Of a DNA stretch of 23,611 bases, positions 15,751-23,412 are shown piece by piece. The stretch comes from JBBSEZ01 sp038239195 (GTDB lineage: Bacteria; Planctomycetota; Planctomycetia; Gemmatales; Gemmataceae): the NCBI GenBank assembly GCA_038239195.1, contig JBBSEZ010000116.1, positions 1 to 23,611 on the forward strand, in the 5' to 3' direction. The stretch's first letter is position 1, and every line of letters starts with the position of its first letter. The notes beneath the pieces are model-generated. The model searched no databases, was not told where the DNA came from, and saw only the letters and a list, made by a program, of their open reading frames with translations. The position numbers were made by a program, and so were the translations under genes.

Positions 15751-16629
15751 ATGCAGCCCGGGCAAATCGTGGGGATCGGCGAGCTCCTGTGGGACCTTTT
15801 GCCGGGCGGGCGCCATCTCGGCGGGGCGCCGTTCAACTTCGCCTTCCACTGCCACCAACTCGGCCACCCCGCCGGCATGGTCAGCCGCGTCGGCGCCGAC
15901 GCGCTCGGCGAGGAGGCGCGCGCGACCGTGCGCGCTCTCGGCCTGTCCGACGCCCTCCTCCAGCAGGATGCGGCCCACCCGACCGGCACCGTGACTGTGT
16001 CCGTCGATGCGCAGGGCCAGCCGACTTACGCCATCCACGAAGGGGTCGCGTACGATCATCTCGCCTGGGACGAGGCGCTCTCGGTCGTGCTGGCGCAGGC
16101 CCTCGCCCTCTGTTTCGGCACGCTCATCCAGCGCCACCCGACGGGCCGCGCCACCGTCCGCCGGGCGGTGGAGGAAGCGCGCAACGCCCTCGTCGTGTTC
16201 GACGTGAACCTGCGCCAGGGCTTCTACTCGCTCGACGCGATCGAATCTTCGCTGCACGCCTGCCGCTGGGTGAAGCTCAACGATGGCGAGCTGGCCGTGC
16301 TGCGCGACCTCCTGAAGCTGAAGGGCGCCACCGAGGCCGCGACGCTTGCCGCCCTGCGGACGCGCTACGGGATCGAACTGGCGGCCCTGACGCGCGGCGA
16401 GCGCGGCTGCCTGGTGCAGACCGACGACGAGGAGGTCGCCGTGCCGGGGCGGAAGGTCGCGGTGGTCGATACGATCGGCGCCGGCGACGCCTTCACGGCG
16501 GGCCTGCTCTGCTCGGTGCTGGAGGGGCGCACGATCCACGACGCGGCGGCGTTCGCCAACCGACTGGCGGCGCGCGTGGCGTCGTTGCCCGGAGGCACGC
16601 CGACCGTCGCGCGGAACGAGATCGAATAG
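15751..16629 (+). CDS. PfkB-family carbohydrate kinase, fructokinase-like
   Basis: A 292-residue cytoplasmic sugar kinase. Motifs in order: IVGIGELLWDLLPGG at the N-terminus, the substrate-side LGGAPFNFAFHCHQLG (23-38), VSRVGADALG (44-53), FDVNLRQGFY (150-159), KLNDGE (175-180) and the PfkB signature DTIGAGDAFTAGLL (240-253) with the catalytic base D246 and the anion hole GAGD. The length is normal. GGAPFN and DVNLR are typical of fructokinase/ribokinase-like members, so fructose is the most likely substrate, by inference only. GGAGAGG lies just before the ATG at 15751. It is 47 bases downstream of the DUF1501 gene and 34 bases upstream of the DUF2071 gene. Confidence 0.9.
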   Translation: MQPGQIVGIGELLWDLLPGGRHLGGAPFNFAFHCHQLGHPAGMVSRVGADALGEEARATVRALGLSDALLQQDAAHPTGTVTVSVDAQGQPTYAIHEGVAYDHLAWDEALSVVLAQALALCFGTLIQRHPTGRATVRRAVEEARNALVVFDVNLRQGFYSLDAIESSLHACRWVKLNDGELAVLRDLLKLKGATEAATLAALRTRYGIELAALTRGERGCLVQTDDEEVAVPGRKVAVVDTIGAGDAFTAGLLCSVLEGRTIHDAAAFANRLAARVASLPGGTPTVARNEIE

Positions 16630-16663
16630 CCCCCCTGTCCTGCTATTCCAACCCGGACAAGTC

Positions 16664-17398
16664 ATGGCCCATCCCTTCCTGACCGCTCGCTGGTACAACC
16701 TCTTCCTGGCGACCTACGCCGTCCCGCCCTCCTTGCTCGAAAAGCGCCTGCCCCTCGGCCTGCACCTCGACACACGCGACGGCAGCGCCTTCGTCAGCCT
16801 GGTCGCCTTCGAGTTCCTCGACACGCGCGTCCTCGGCATCCCCTGGCCGGGCTACCGCAACTTCGCCGAGCTCAACCTGCGCTTCTACGTCCACCGTCAG
16901 CTCCCGACCGGCGAGGAGCGCGGGGTGATCTTCGTGCGCGAGTTCGTGCCGCAGCGCCTCATCGCCTGGATGGCCCGCTGGCTCTACAACGAGCCCTACG
17001 TCGCCGCCCCGCTCACCGGAGCTCGCCAGGAGGACGAGAAGCAGATCGCGATGGACTACCGCCTGCGCTTCGCCGGCCGCGAGCACCGCATCGCGGTCAC
17101 GGGCGACAAGCCGGCCTTTCGACCGGCCGAGACGAGCGACGAGCACTTCTTCAAGGAACATCGCTGGGGCTTCGGCGTGACGAGGCGAGGTCAGGGCATC
17201 CGCTACGAGGTCGATCATCCCGTCTGGGACGTCTACCCCGTTCGCGCTTACGAGATCGACCTCGACTTCGGCACCGTCTACGGGCCCGAGTGGGCGTTCT
17301 TGAAAAACTCGACCCCCTGCTCCACCGTCCTCGCCGCCGGCTCGTCCGTCCGCGTGTTCCCGAAGGGGCAGGTGGTCGTCCCCGGCGCCCTCGTCTGA
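16664..17398 (+). CDS. DUF2071 (YqjF-like) protein
   Basis: A 244-residue cytoplasmic protein of the DUF2071/COG3361 family, related in fold to acetoacetate decarboxylase. Visible family features: FLTARWYNLFLATYAVPPSL at the N-terminus (usual 'W.dL....y.v.p..L...lP.gl'), VSLVAFEF and the loop with PGYRNFAELNLRFYV, GVIFVREFVPQ, and EHRWGFGVTRRGQGIRYEV followed by HPVWDVYP in the second half. No signal peptide or membrane segment. No reaction is known for the family. The preceding gap of 34 bases and the same strand suggest co-transcription with the PfkB kinase. Confidence 0.85.
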   Translation: MAHPFLTARWYNLFLATYAVPPSLLEKRLPLGLHLDTRDGSAFVSLVAFEFLDTRVLGIPWPGYRNFAELNLRFYVHRQLPTGEERGVIFVREFVPQRLIAWMARWLYNEPYVAAPLTGARQEDEKQIAMDYRLRFAGREHRIAVTGDKPAFRPAETSDEHFFKEHRWGFGVTRRGQGIRYEVDHPVWDVYPVRAYEIDLDFGTVYGPEWAFLKNSTPCSTVLAAGSSVRVFPKGQVVVPGALV

Positions 17399-17446
17399 GC
17401 GAGACAGCGCGCCGATCTTGCTTGTCGTTTCGCGAGGGCCCCCACG

Positions 17447-18520
17447 ATGACGCGCCGCAAGCCGGCCCCTCCCGCCGCCCCTCGGCCCGAGTTGATGGCG
17501 CTCCTCCACGCCGCCAAGGAGCAGCTAGACGAAGCCCCGCGCTTTGTCCTCGCCGACTGGCTGGAGGAACACGGCGACGAGCACGACCTCGCCCGCGCCG
17601 AGTTCGTACGGCTCCAGTGCCAGTCGGCCCGGTTGCCTTCGGACAGTGCGGAGGCCCGATCCCTCGTCGAGCGGGAGAAGTTGCTCCTCCGCAAGCACGG
17701 CGCGGCCTGGCTGGGGCCGCTGCCTGCCGTCGCCGGGCCGATGGCCCTCGACGTCCGGCGGTTCTCCCGTGGGCTTCTGCACGTGGCGGAAGCGGGCCAG
17801 CGCCTCGCCGGACAGGCCGGGCTGGCGCTCGAGCAGACCGAGGCCCACACCTGGGTCGATCGGTGGACCGTCCACAGCATCAGCGAGCGCCTCCTGAGCA
17901 AGCTGGCCGAGACGTCGCTGCTGGGCGGCCTCACAACCCTCTCGTTCCGCTGTTGTGCCCTGCGCGGCGAGGGGGCCCGTACACTCTCCAGCGCCGCCCT
18001 GGATTGCCTCTCCACGCTCGACCTGCACCACTGCTGGATCGGGGACGATGGGGCCACTGCCCTGGCGAGGTGTCGCTCGGCGCGTCGCCTGCGCTCCCTC
18101 GACCTGAGTCAGGACCTGATCGGGGCCGCCGGCATCCGCAAGCTCGGCGCCTGGCCCGGCCTGGCGACCGTCAAGAGGCTGGACCTCTCGGCGAACGCCT
18201 TCTACGAGCCGGGGGCGCTGGCGCTGGCCCGCTGGCCCGCCTTGCCCAACCTCCGCGCGCTCAACGTGAGCAACTGCTTCATCGGCGACAAGGGCGCCGA
18301 GGCGCTGGCCGCCTCGCCGCTGGTCGCCAGCCTGACCGAGTTGAACCTCGTTTTCAACAAGATCGGCGACGCCGGCGCAATGGCGCTGGTGGGGTCTCCC
18401 CACCTCACCGCCCTTCAAGGGCTGCATCTGGGCTACGAACGGCGCATCTCCCACGCCGCCTGGACGGCATTGCGCGAGCGCTTCGGGCAAGCGGTCACAG
18501 GCCGCGGCGAGGACGAGTGA
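17447..18520 (+). CDS. TIGR02996 domain + leucine-rich-repeat protein (intact)
   Basis: A 357-residue protein. The N-terminal TIGR02996 region (about 10-85) reads RFVLADWLEEHGDEHDLARA then EFVRLQCQ, followed by REKLLLRKHGAAWLGPL. From about residue 150 come RI-type leucine-rich repeats: LSTLDLHHCWIGDDGATAL, LRSLDLSQDLIGAAGIRKL, LRALNVSNCFIGDKGAEALA, LTELNLVFNKIGDAGAMALV. This repeat type usually forms a curved solenoid for protein binding; the family is expanded in Gemmata-like planctomycetes and its role is unknown. No signal peptide is visible. It is the intact counterpart of the frameshifted gene at 9406-11027. Its stop shares one base with the next start (TGATG), suggesting coupling. Confidence 0.88.
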   Translation: MTRRKPAPPAAPRPELMALLHAAKEQLDEAPRFVLADWLEEHGDEHDLARAEFVRLQCQSARLPSDSAEARSLVEREKLLLRKHGAAWLGPLPAVAGPMALDVRRFSRGLLHVAEAGQRLAGQAGLALEQTEAHTWVDRWTVHSISERLLSKLAETSLLGGLTTLSFRCCALRGEGARTLSSAALDCLSTLDLHHCWIGDDGATALARCRSARRLRSLDLSQDLIGAAGIRKLGAWPGLATVKRLDLSANAFYEPGALALARWPALPNLRALNVSNCFIGDKGAEALAASPLVASLTELNLVFNKIGDAGAMALVGSPHLTALQGLHLGYERRISHAAWTALRERFGQAVTGRGEDE

Positions 18521-19758
18521 TGGTCGAGCTCGACTGGGACGTGGTGGTGGTCGGCGCCGGCGCGGCCGGTTTGATGGCGGGGACTCACGCCGCCGAGCTG
18601 GGGCGGCGCGTCCTCGTGCTGGAAAAGAACCGCCGTCCCGGGGTGAAGATCCTCATGTCCGGTGGCACGCGCTGCAACATCACCCACGCCACAGACAACC
18701 GCGGCATCGTCGAGGCTTACGGCCCGCCCGGCCGCTTTTTGCACTCCGCCCTGGCCGCCCTGAGCGTGCAGGACGCGCTCGACTTCTTCGAGGCCGAGGG
18801 CGTCGCCACCAAGGTCGAGGAGACGGGCAAGGTCTTCCCTGTCAGCAACAAGGCCGCCGACGTGCTCGAGGCCCTGTTGCGCCGCCTGCACCGGAGTGGC
18901 GCCATGCTGGCGCTCGAGGAGCCCCTGCGCGATCTCGCCCCTGGCGAGGGCGGCTTCTCCGTCACCACGTCGAAGCGCACGCTCTCCGCCCGGAGAGTGG
19001 TCCTGACCGTCGGCGGGCAGTCGTACCCGGGGAGCGGGACCACAGGCGACGGCTACGCGCTGTGTGCCAACTTCGGCCATGCCATCGTCCCGCCGCGGCC
19101 CGCGCTGGTGCCGATAACCGTGGCCGCGCCGTGGGTGGCGGAACTGCGCGGCGTGACCATCCCCGACGTCGCGGTGCACATCGTGGAGGGCGAGAAGGCG
19201 CTGACCTTCCGGCGGGGCTCCCTGCTGTTCGCCCACTTCGGGCTATCGGGCCCGGTCGTGCTCGACGTCAGCCGCGTGGTGAGCGGGCACCCGACGCCCG
19301 GCGCGCTGGCGGTGGAGCTCGACTTCCTGCCTGGCCGCAAGGAGGTCGAGCTGGACGAATGGTTGCGGATCGAGACGGCGGCGGCGGGCAAGCGGCAACT
19401 CTCGGCCGTCCTGACCGGTGCCCTGCCCCGCCGGCTGTGCGAGGCGCTGGTCGTCCGGGCGGGCCTGCCGGTGGAGCGCAAGGCGGCGGCCCTGAGCAAG
19501 GGGGAGCGCGAACAGTTGGTGGGAGCGGTGAAGCGGCTGCGGATCGCGGTGACGGGAACGCTCGGTTTCGGCCGGGCGGAGGTGACGGCGGGCGGGGTGG
19601 CGCTGGGGGAGGTCGATTCGCGGACGATGGAGAGCAAGCTCGTGCCGGGGCTCTATCTGGCGGGCGAGGTGCTCGACCTCGATGGCCCGATCGGGGGCTA
19701 CAACTTCCAGGCCGCCTGGAGCACGGGTTGGCTGGCGGGCAGGTCGGCGGGGGAGTGA
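18520..19758 (+). CDS. HI0933/YhiN-type FAD-dependent flavoprotein
   Basis: A 412-residue NAD(P)/FAD-dependent oxidoreductase-like protein, cytoplasmic. The dinucleotide-binding motif VVVVGAGAAGLMAGTHAAEL is followed by RVLVLEKN, and then ILMSGGTRCNITHA, where the family usually has SGGGRCN. Later motifs: EETGKVFPVSNKAADVLEAL, VLTVGGQSYPGSGTTGDGY, LLFAHFGLSGPVVLDVSR, and the C-terminal GGVALGEVD...LAGEVLDLDGPIGGYNFQAAW. The length matches the family. The reaction is not established. The frame is open far upstream only as a shadow of the LRR gene; the ATG at 18520 overlaps that gene's stop, and an in-frame GTG at 18517 is an alternative. Confidence 0.92.
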   Translation: MVELDWDVVVVGAGAAGLMAGTHAAELGRRVLVLEKNRRPGVKILMSGGTRCNITHATDNRGIVEAYGPPGRFLHSALAALSVQDALDFFEAEGVATKVEETGKVFPVSNKAADVLEALLRRLHRSGAMLALEEPLRDLAPGEGGFSVTTSKRTLSARRVVLTVGGQSYPGSGTTGDGYALCANFGHAIVPPRPALVPITVAAPWVAELRGVTIPDVAVHIVEGEKALTFRRGSLLFAHFGLSGPVVLDVSRVVSGHPTPGALAVELDFLPGRKEVELDEWLRIETAAAGKRQLSAVLTGALPRRLCEALVVRAGLPVERKAAALSKGEREQLVGAVKRLRIAVTGTLGFGRAEVTAGGVALGEVDSRTMESKLVPGLYLAGEVLDLDGPIGGYNFQAAWSTGWLAGRSAGE

Positions 19759-19764
19759 GGTGAT

Positions 19765-19909
19765 TCCCTCACCCCCCCAACCCCCTCTCCCAAGGAGGGA
19801 GAGGGGGAGAACGGTCAGGGTGGGCCCGGGGAGAGGGCCGCCCAACTCCGTGTCTTCTGTCTGGCTCCCCCTCTCCCGTCCTGGGAGAGGGGGTGGGGGG
19901 GTGAGGGGA
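19765..19909. repeat. 145-bp nested palindromic element (MITE-like)
   Basis: The ends are near-perfect inverted repeats of about 27 bases (19765-19791 with 19883-19909; left end begins TCCCTCACCCCCCCAACC). Each end also holds its own hairpin: CCCCCTCTCCC-aag-GAGGGAGAGGGGG on the left and CCCCCTCTCCC-gtcct-GGGAGAGGGGG on the right. The element begins six bases after the flavoprotein stop and has no coding capacity. Similar CCCTCACCCC...GGGAGAGGGG repeats are common between genes in many bacterial genomes. It could also terminate transcription. Confidence 0.8.
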
Positions 19910-19935
19910 TCGCCCCAACTTTTCGCCCTTCGACC

Positions 19936-19975
19936 GGAACTTTTCTCGACGGCGCTGGTCTAATGTGGATAGAAT
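19936..19975 (+). promoter_or_regulatory. Candidate promoter for the secreted Lys-rich gene
   Basis: GGAACTT (19936-19942) and TCTAA (19959-19963) are 16 bases apart, like an ECF sigma-E-type promoter. Overlapping it, TCGACG (19946-19951) and TAGAAT (19970-19975) with an 18-base spacer resemble a sigma-70 promoter. The gene starts at 20096, leaving a leader of about 120 bases. It is read by eye only. Confidence 0.35.
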
Positions 19976-20095
19976 AGGGGCCATTCACCCGTTCTCATTC
20001 CGCTCGGGGCCTCTCGCCCCAACAGAGACGGCCTCGAACGAGTGGCTTTTCTCGGTTCACCACCTGTGCCCGTCTGCGACAAGGAGCTATCTACC

Positions 20096-21025
20096 ATGCG
20101 CCACCGTCTGATCGGCGCGACCCTTCTGCTGGCGACGATCGCTGCCCTCGTCCCGAGCGCGCTGAACGCGCAGGGCAAGAAGGGCAAGAAGGGCACGACC
20201 CTCCCACCGCTCGATTCGGCCAAGTTGCTGCCGGGCGAGCTCACCGGAATGGTAAAGACGACGGTCGGCCCCGACCGGATGTTCGTCGTCACGATCGAGA
20301 GCCAGAACATCGTCTACACCGGCAAGGGCGTGAAGGCCTACACGGGCAACAACCAGGCCATCAAACAGCTCGTCAAGCTCCAGAACCAGCTCATCCAGGC
20401 CCAGAATAGCTACAACTCGCTCGCCAGCGCCAAGCGCCCCAAGGCCGCGCAACTCAACCAGGCGGCGAACAAGGTCGCGCAGTTGACGATCCAGCTTCAG
20501 AACCAGGCAGTCGCCATTCAGAACCAACTCATCGCGCAGGCCTCGGTGCTGACGCCGGAGGGCCTGCCGCCCGGCTACAAGCTGGTCAAGAGCACCCGCG
20601 ACGTCGAGTTCCAGCACACCGAGAACGTCAAGGTTCGGACGATGTTCCTCCCGGAGGAGTTCGACGACAAGGGCGACGTGAAGAAATACACCGCCGCGGA
20701 GAAGTTGAAGCTCAAGGGCAAGGACAAGAAGCTGCCCGGTTACGAAAGCTCCATCGAGAAGATCGAGGTCGGCCACAAGATCAAGCTCAAGCTCGTCAAG
20801 CGCCCCAAGCCCAAGCCCGCGCCCGTCGAGAAGACCGAAGTGAAGGAGCCGGAGAAGAAGGTCGAGAAGGCGAAGGAAAAAGAGAAAGAGCCAGAAGAGC
20901 TCAAGGAGAAGGGCAAAGACGACGAGGAAAAGAAGATGCAGGTGCGGTTGATCATCATCCTCGAGGAAGCCAAGGGCACCACCCCCAGCCCTGGCGACAA
21001 GGGCAAGCGAAAGAAGAAAGAGTAG
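20096..21025 (+). CDS. Secreted Lys/Glu-rich protein of unknown function
   Basis: A 309-residue protein. A signal peptide covers about 1-25 (LIGATLLLATIAALVPSALNA), followed by a basic GKKGKKG stretch. Residues 80-150 are Gln/Asn/Ala/Leu-rich and probably helical or coiled (KQLVKLQNQLIQAQNSYNSL). Residues 165-236 look beta-stranded (DVEFQHTENVKVRTMFLP ... EKIEVGHKIKLKLVKR). A low-complexity Pro/Lys/Glu insert (237-280) then precedes a last strand MQVRLIIILEE. The insert seems to split one folded domain. I do not recognise a family. The frame is open from 20042, but the ATG at 20096 follows AAGGAG and begins the signal peptide. A strong hairpin follows the stop. Confidence 0.75.
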   Translation: MRHRLIGATLLLATIAALVPSALNAQGKKGKKGTTLPPLDSAKLLPGELTGMVKTTVGPDRMFVVTIESQNIVYTGKGVKAYTGNNQAIKQLVKLQNQLIQAQNSYNSLASAKRPKAAQLNQAANKVAQLTIQLQNQAVAIQNQLIAQASVLTPEGLPPGYKLVKSTRDVEFQHTENVKVRTMFLPEEFDDKGDVKKYTAAEKLKLKGKDKKLPGYESSIEKIEVGHKIKLKLVKRPKPKPAPVEKTEVKEPEKKVEKAKEKEKEPEELKEKGKDDEEKKMQVRLIIILEEAKGTTPSPGDKGKRKKKE

Positions 21026-21058
21026 TCCCTCCTCGAGCCGACTCGAGCCCATCCAAAA

Positions 21059-21088
21059 GGCCCGCGAAGGAACCGTCCTTCGCGGGCC
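21059..21088 (+). terminator. Strong hairpin after the Lys-rich gene
   Basis: A perfect 13-bp stem (GGCCCGCGAAGGA with TCCTTCGCGGGCC) and a four-base loop ACCG start 33 bases after the stop. There is only a short T run after it, which is common for GC-rich genomes. A smaller hairpin (CTCGAG-ccga-CTCGAG, 21032-21047) precedes it. Confidence 0.75.
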
Positions 21089-21185
21089 CTTCGCGTTTCC
21101 CTGCCCACCCCTTCCCTTGACGAGCGCGCTCCCCCGCCCTAGCCTCTCCCCATTCGCGTTCTCGCCACCTCGAGGGCCCCGACTC

Positions 21186-22514
21186 ATGCCTTCCCGGACT
21201 TCGCTGCTCCGCTGGTTCCCCACCCTGATCGCCTTCGCCCTGCTCCTGAGCAGCGGGGGCGTGGCACGAGCCGACCTGGCCCAGTACGTCAAGAAGGCCG
21301 ACCCGGCGTTCTCCTGGAAGCTCAAGAAGCAGCTCACGCCCTCGGCCGGGACCGTCTACGACCTACACCTCGTCTCGCAGAAGTGGCAGGGCATCACCTG
21401 GGAGCACGGGCTGCAAGTGTACGTCCCCAAGGACGTGAAGCCCGGCGCCATCCTGTTCCTGTGGAACACCGGCGGCAAGCCCAGCCCGAAGGGGGCGCTC
21501 CTCGGCCTCGAAATGGCCCAGAAGATGAAGGCGCCCGTCGCGTTTCTCTACGGCATCCCCAATCAACCGCTGCTGGACGGCAAGACCGAGGACGCTCTGA
21601 TCGCCGAGACGTTCGTGCGCTACCTCAAGACCAAGGACGAGGATTGGCCGCTGCTCTTTCCGATGGTCAACAGCGTGGTCAAGGCGATGGACGCGCTTCA
21701 AGCCTTTGCGCGTCAGGAGTGGAACGTGGAGGTCAAGCAGTTCATCGTCTCGGGCGCCTCGAAGCGCGGCTGGACGACCTGGTTGACAGGCGCCGTCGAT
21801 CCGCGCGTCAAGGCGATCGCCCCGCTCGTCATCGACACACTCAACATGCGGGCGCAGATGCCCCACCAGCTCGCATCCTTCGGCCACTACAGCGCCATGA
21901 TCCGCGACTACACGAAAGCGGGGCTGGTGCCGATGCCCAAGACGGCCGACGCGCAAAAGCTCTGGAGCATGGTCGATCCATGGGCCTACCGCGCCAACCT
22001 GCGGATGCCGAAGCTCATTATCAACGGCACAAACGACCCGTACTGGGCCCTGGATGCGGTCAATCTCTACTGGGACGATCTCCAAGGCCCCAAGTGGCTG
22101 CTCTACGTGCCCAACGCGGGCCACAACCTCCAGCAGAAGCTCGACAAGGGCTTCGACTCGACGCGCGTCGGAAACACGCTGGCCGCATTCACGCGGCACC
22201 AGATGACGGGCCGGCCGATGCCGAAGGTGGAGTGGAAGATGATGAAAAAGGACGGCACGCTGCGCGTGACGGTCCGTTCGTCGCCGGCGCCGAAGGCGGC
22301 GCGGTGGTGGGTGGCGGACGCCTCGACGAAGGACTTCCGCAAGTCGAAGTGGACCGATCGGCCGGCGACGGTGCGCGACGGCACGCTCGTCGGGCAGGTG
22401 GGCGCGCCGTCGCGGGGCTGCCGGGCCATGTTCGCGGAGCTGGAGTTCGAGATCGACGGGATGCCGTACTACCTCTCGACGCAGTTGCGCATCATCGGCA
22501 CGCCGAAGAAGTGA
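21186..22514 (+). CDS. Secreted PqaA-type (PhoPQ-activated pathogenicity-related) alpha/beta hydrolase-like protein
   Basis: A 442-residue exported protein of the PhoPQ-regulated PqaA family. A signal peptide spans about 1-29 (LLRWFPTLIAFALLLSSGGVARA). The alpha/beta-hydrolase fold is visible: nucleophile elbow FIVSGASKRGWTTWL with S192, PRVKAIAPLVIDTLNM, the acid at D284 in LIINGTNDPYW, and the base at H313 in YVPNAGHNL. SGASKRGWTTWL is the strongest family marker. A beta-rich C-terminal part follows (residues 345-442). The substrate is unknown; the family name comes from Salmonella regulation and says nothing about pathogenicity here. The frame is open from 21117, but the ATG at 21186 begins the signal peptide. 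Confidence 0.87.
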   Translation: MPSRTSLLRWFPTLIAFALLLSSGGVARADLAQYVKKADPAFSWKLKKQLTPSAGTVYDLHLVSQKWQGITWEHGLQVYVPKDVKPGAILFLWNTGGKPSPKGALLGLEMAQKMKAPVAFLYGIPNQPLLDGKTEDALIAETFVRYLKTKDEDWPLLFPMVNSVVKAMDALQAFARQEWNVEVKQFIVSGASKRGWTTWLTGAVDPRVKAIAPLVIDTLNMRAQMPHQLASFGHYSAMIRDYTKAGLVPMPKTADAQKLWSMVDPWAYRANLRMPKLIINGTNDPYWALDAVNLYWDDLQGPKWLLYVPNAGHNLQQKLDKGFDSTRVGNTLAAFTRHQMTGRPMPKVEWKMMKKDGTLRVTVRSSPAPKAARWWVADASTKDFRKSKWTDRPATVRDGTLVGQVGAPSRGCRAMFAELEFEIDGMPYYLSTQLRIIGTPKK

Positions 22515-22548
22515 ACGGGCCGGGGCCCGCGGAAGGCCCCGGCCGGAG

Positions 22549-23412
22549 TCAGTTGTTGCTTGCCTCGCTGGCCGCCAGGCGGCGGTCGAAATCGAGGTAG
22601 AGGCGCGCGTTGCCGTTGCGGGCGAGCTCGCGCAGGGTGGCGAGCTCCTCCAGGCGCAGGAGCGCGGGGTGGGTCGCGTAGACCGTGGCGGACTTGCTGC
22701 GCTCGTCGAGCGCCTGCGTCTCGGCGTGGACGGCGAGCAGGGTGGCCTCGGCCTTGCCCTGGGCCTCCATGCGCTGCGGCTCGGCAGCGGCCTGGGACTG
22801 GACGCGCTGGGCCTCGGCGCGCGCGACGGCCTCGATGTGCTGGACCTCGCTCTTGGTGCGCGCCTCGACGAGCTGGGCCTGGCTCATGCGCTCCGCGGCG
22901 AGCACCCGGTTCATGATCTCCTGGAGGTTGCCGGGGAAGACCAGGTCCTTGACGTCGGCGCGAGCGATGGCGACGCCGTAGCTGGCGGCCGACTCCTTCA
23001 CGTCGCGCAGGATCTCCTCGCTGAGCCGATGGCGGTTGGTCAGGATCTCCTCGAGCGTCATGGCGGCGAGGGCCCGGCGCGCGGCAAGTTGCACGTCGCT
23101 GTAGAGGCGGTCCTCGTAGCTGGCGACGGCGTGGATGGCCGCGGTGGGATCGACCACGGCGAACTGAACGAGGAGGCTGACGCGGATGGCGACCTTGTCG
23201 GAGGTGAGGATCTCCTGGTTCTTGATGGTCAGGTCGCGAGCCCGCAGGTCCACGAGGACGACCTCGGCGGCGGGGCGCCGGCGAAAGAAGGAGAGCCCCG
23301 AGGGACGAGACAGAGGAAGCTCGTAGCGGCCGGCGCCGAGAACGCGCAGCAGGACGCCGTCCTCGTAGTAAAGGCCCCGGTGGGTGTCCTTGATGATGAT
23401 CTCGCGAGTCAT
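22549..23412 (-). CDS. SPFH/band-7 (slipin-like) protein without a membrane anchor
   Basis: A 287-residue protein. Residues about 5-175 form the SPFH (band 7) domain: RGLYYEDGVLLRVLGAGRYE, VVLVDLRARDLTIKNQEILT, SDKVAIRVSLLVQFAVVDP, RALAAMTLEEILTNRHRLSE and YGVAIARADVKDLVFPGNLQ. Residues 165-240 are an Ala/Gln/Glu/Arg-rich coiled coil (EARTKSEVQHIEAVARAEAQ), followed by ATHPALLRLEELATLRELA, a slipin-type tail. Most stomatin/slipin proteins begin with a hydrophobic anchor; none is visible here, so membrane association would have to be peripheral. A partner protease (NfeD type) is not adjacent. The start is the ATG at 23412; it reads away from the hydrolase gene's end and out of the 199-base region beyond. 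Confidence 0.9.
   Translation of the reverse strand: MTREIIIKDTHRGLYYEDGVLLRVLGAGRYELPLSRPSGLSFFRRRPAAEVVLVDLRARDLTIKNQEILTSDKVAIRVSLLVQFAVVDPTAAIHAVASYEDRLYSDVQLAARRALAAMTLEEILTNRHRLSEEILRDVKESAASYGVAIARADVKDLVFPGNLQEIMNRVLAAERMSQAQLVEARTKSEVQHIEAVARAEAQRVQSQAAAEPQRMEAQGKAEATLLAVHAETQALDERSKSATVYATHPALLRLEELATLRELARNGNARLYLDFDRRLAASEASNN

Noticed and set aside
17290..18519. Upstream extension of the flavoprotein frame to 822 codons
   Set aside because: The extra part is a shadow of the DUF2071 end and the LRR gene. The flavoprotein's normal length begins at 18520.
19765..19909. CRISPR-like or tandem repeat reading of the C/G-rich runs
   Set aside because: The repeats are inverted arms of one palindrome, with no regularly spaced unique spacers.
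20087..21337. A 416-codon minus-strand frame rich in Leu and Val
   Set aside because: The Leu-rich look is the complement of Lys/Glu/Gln codons in the secreted protein on the plus strand, not a membrane protein.
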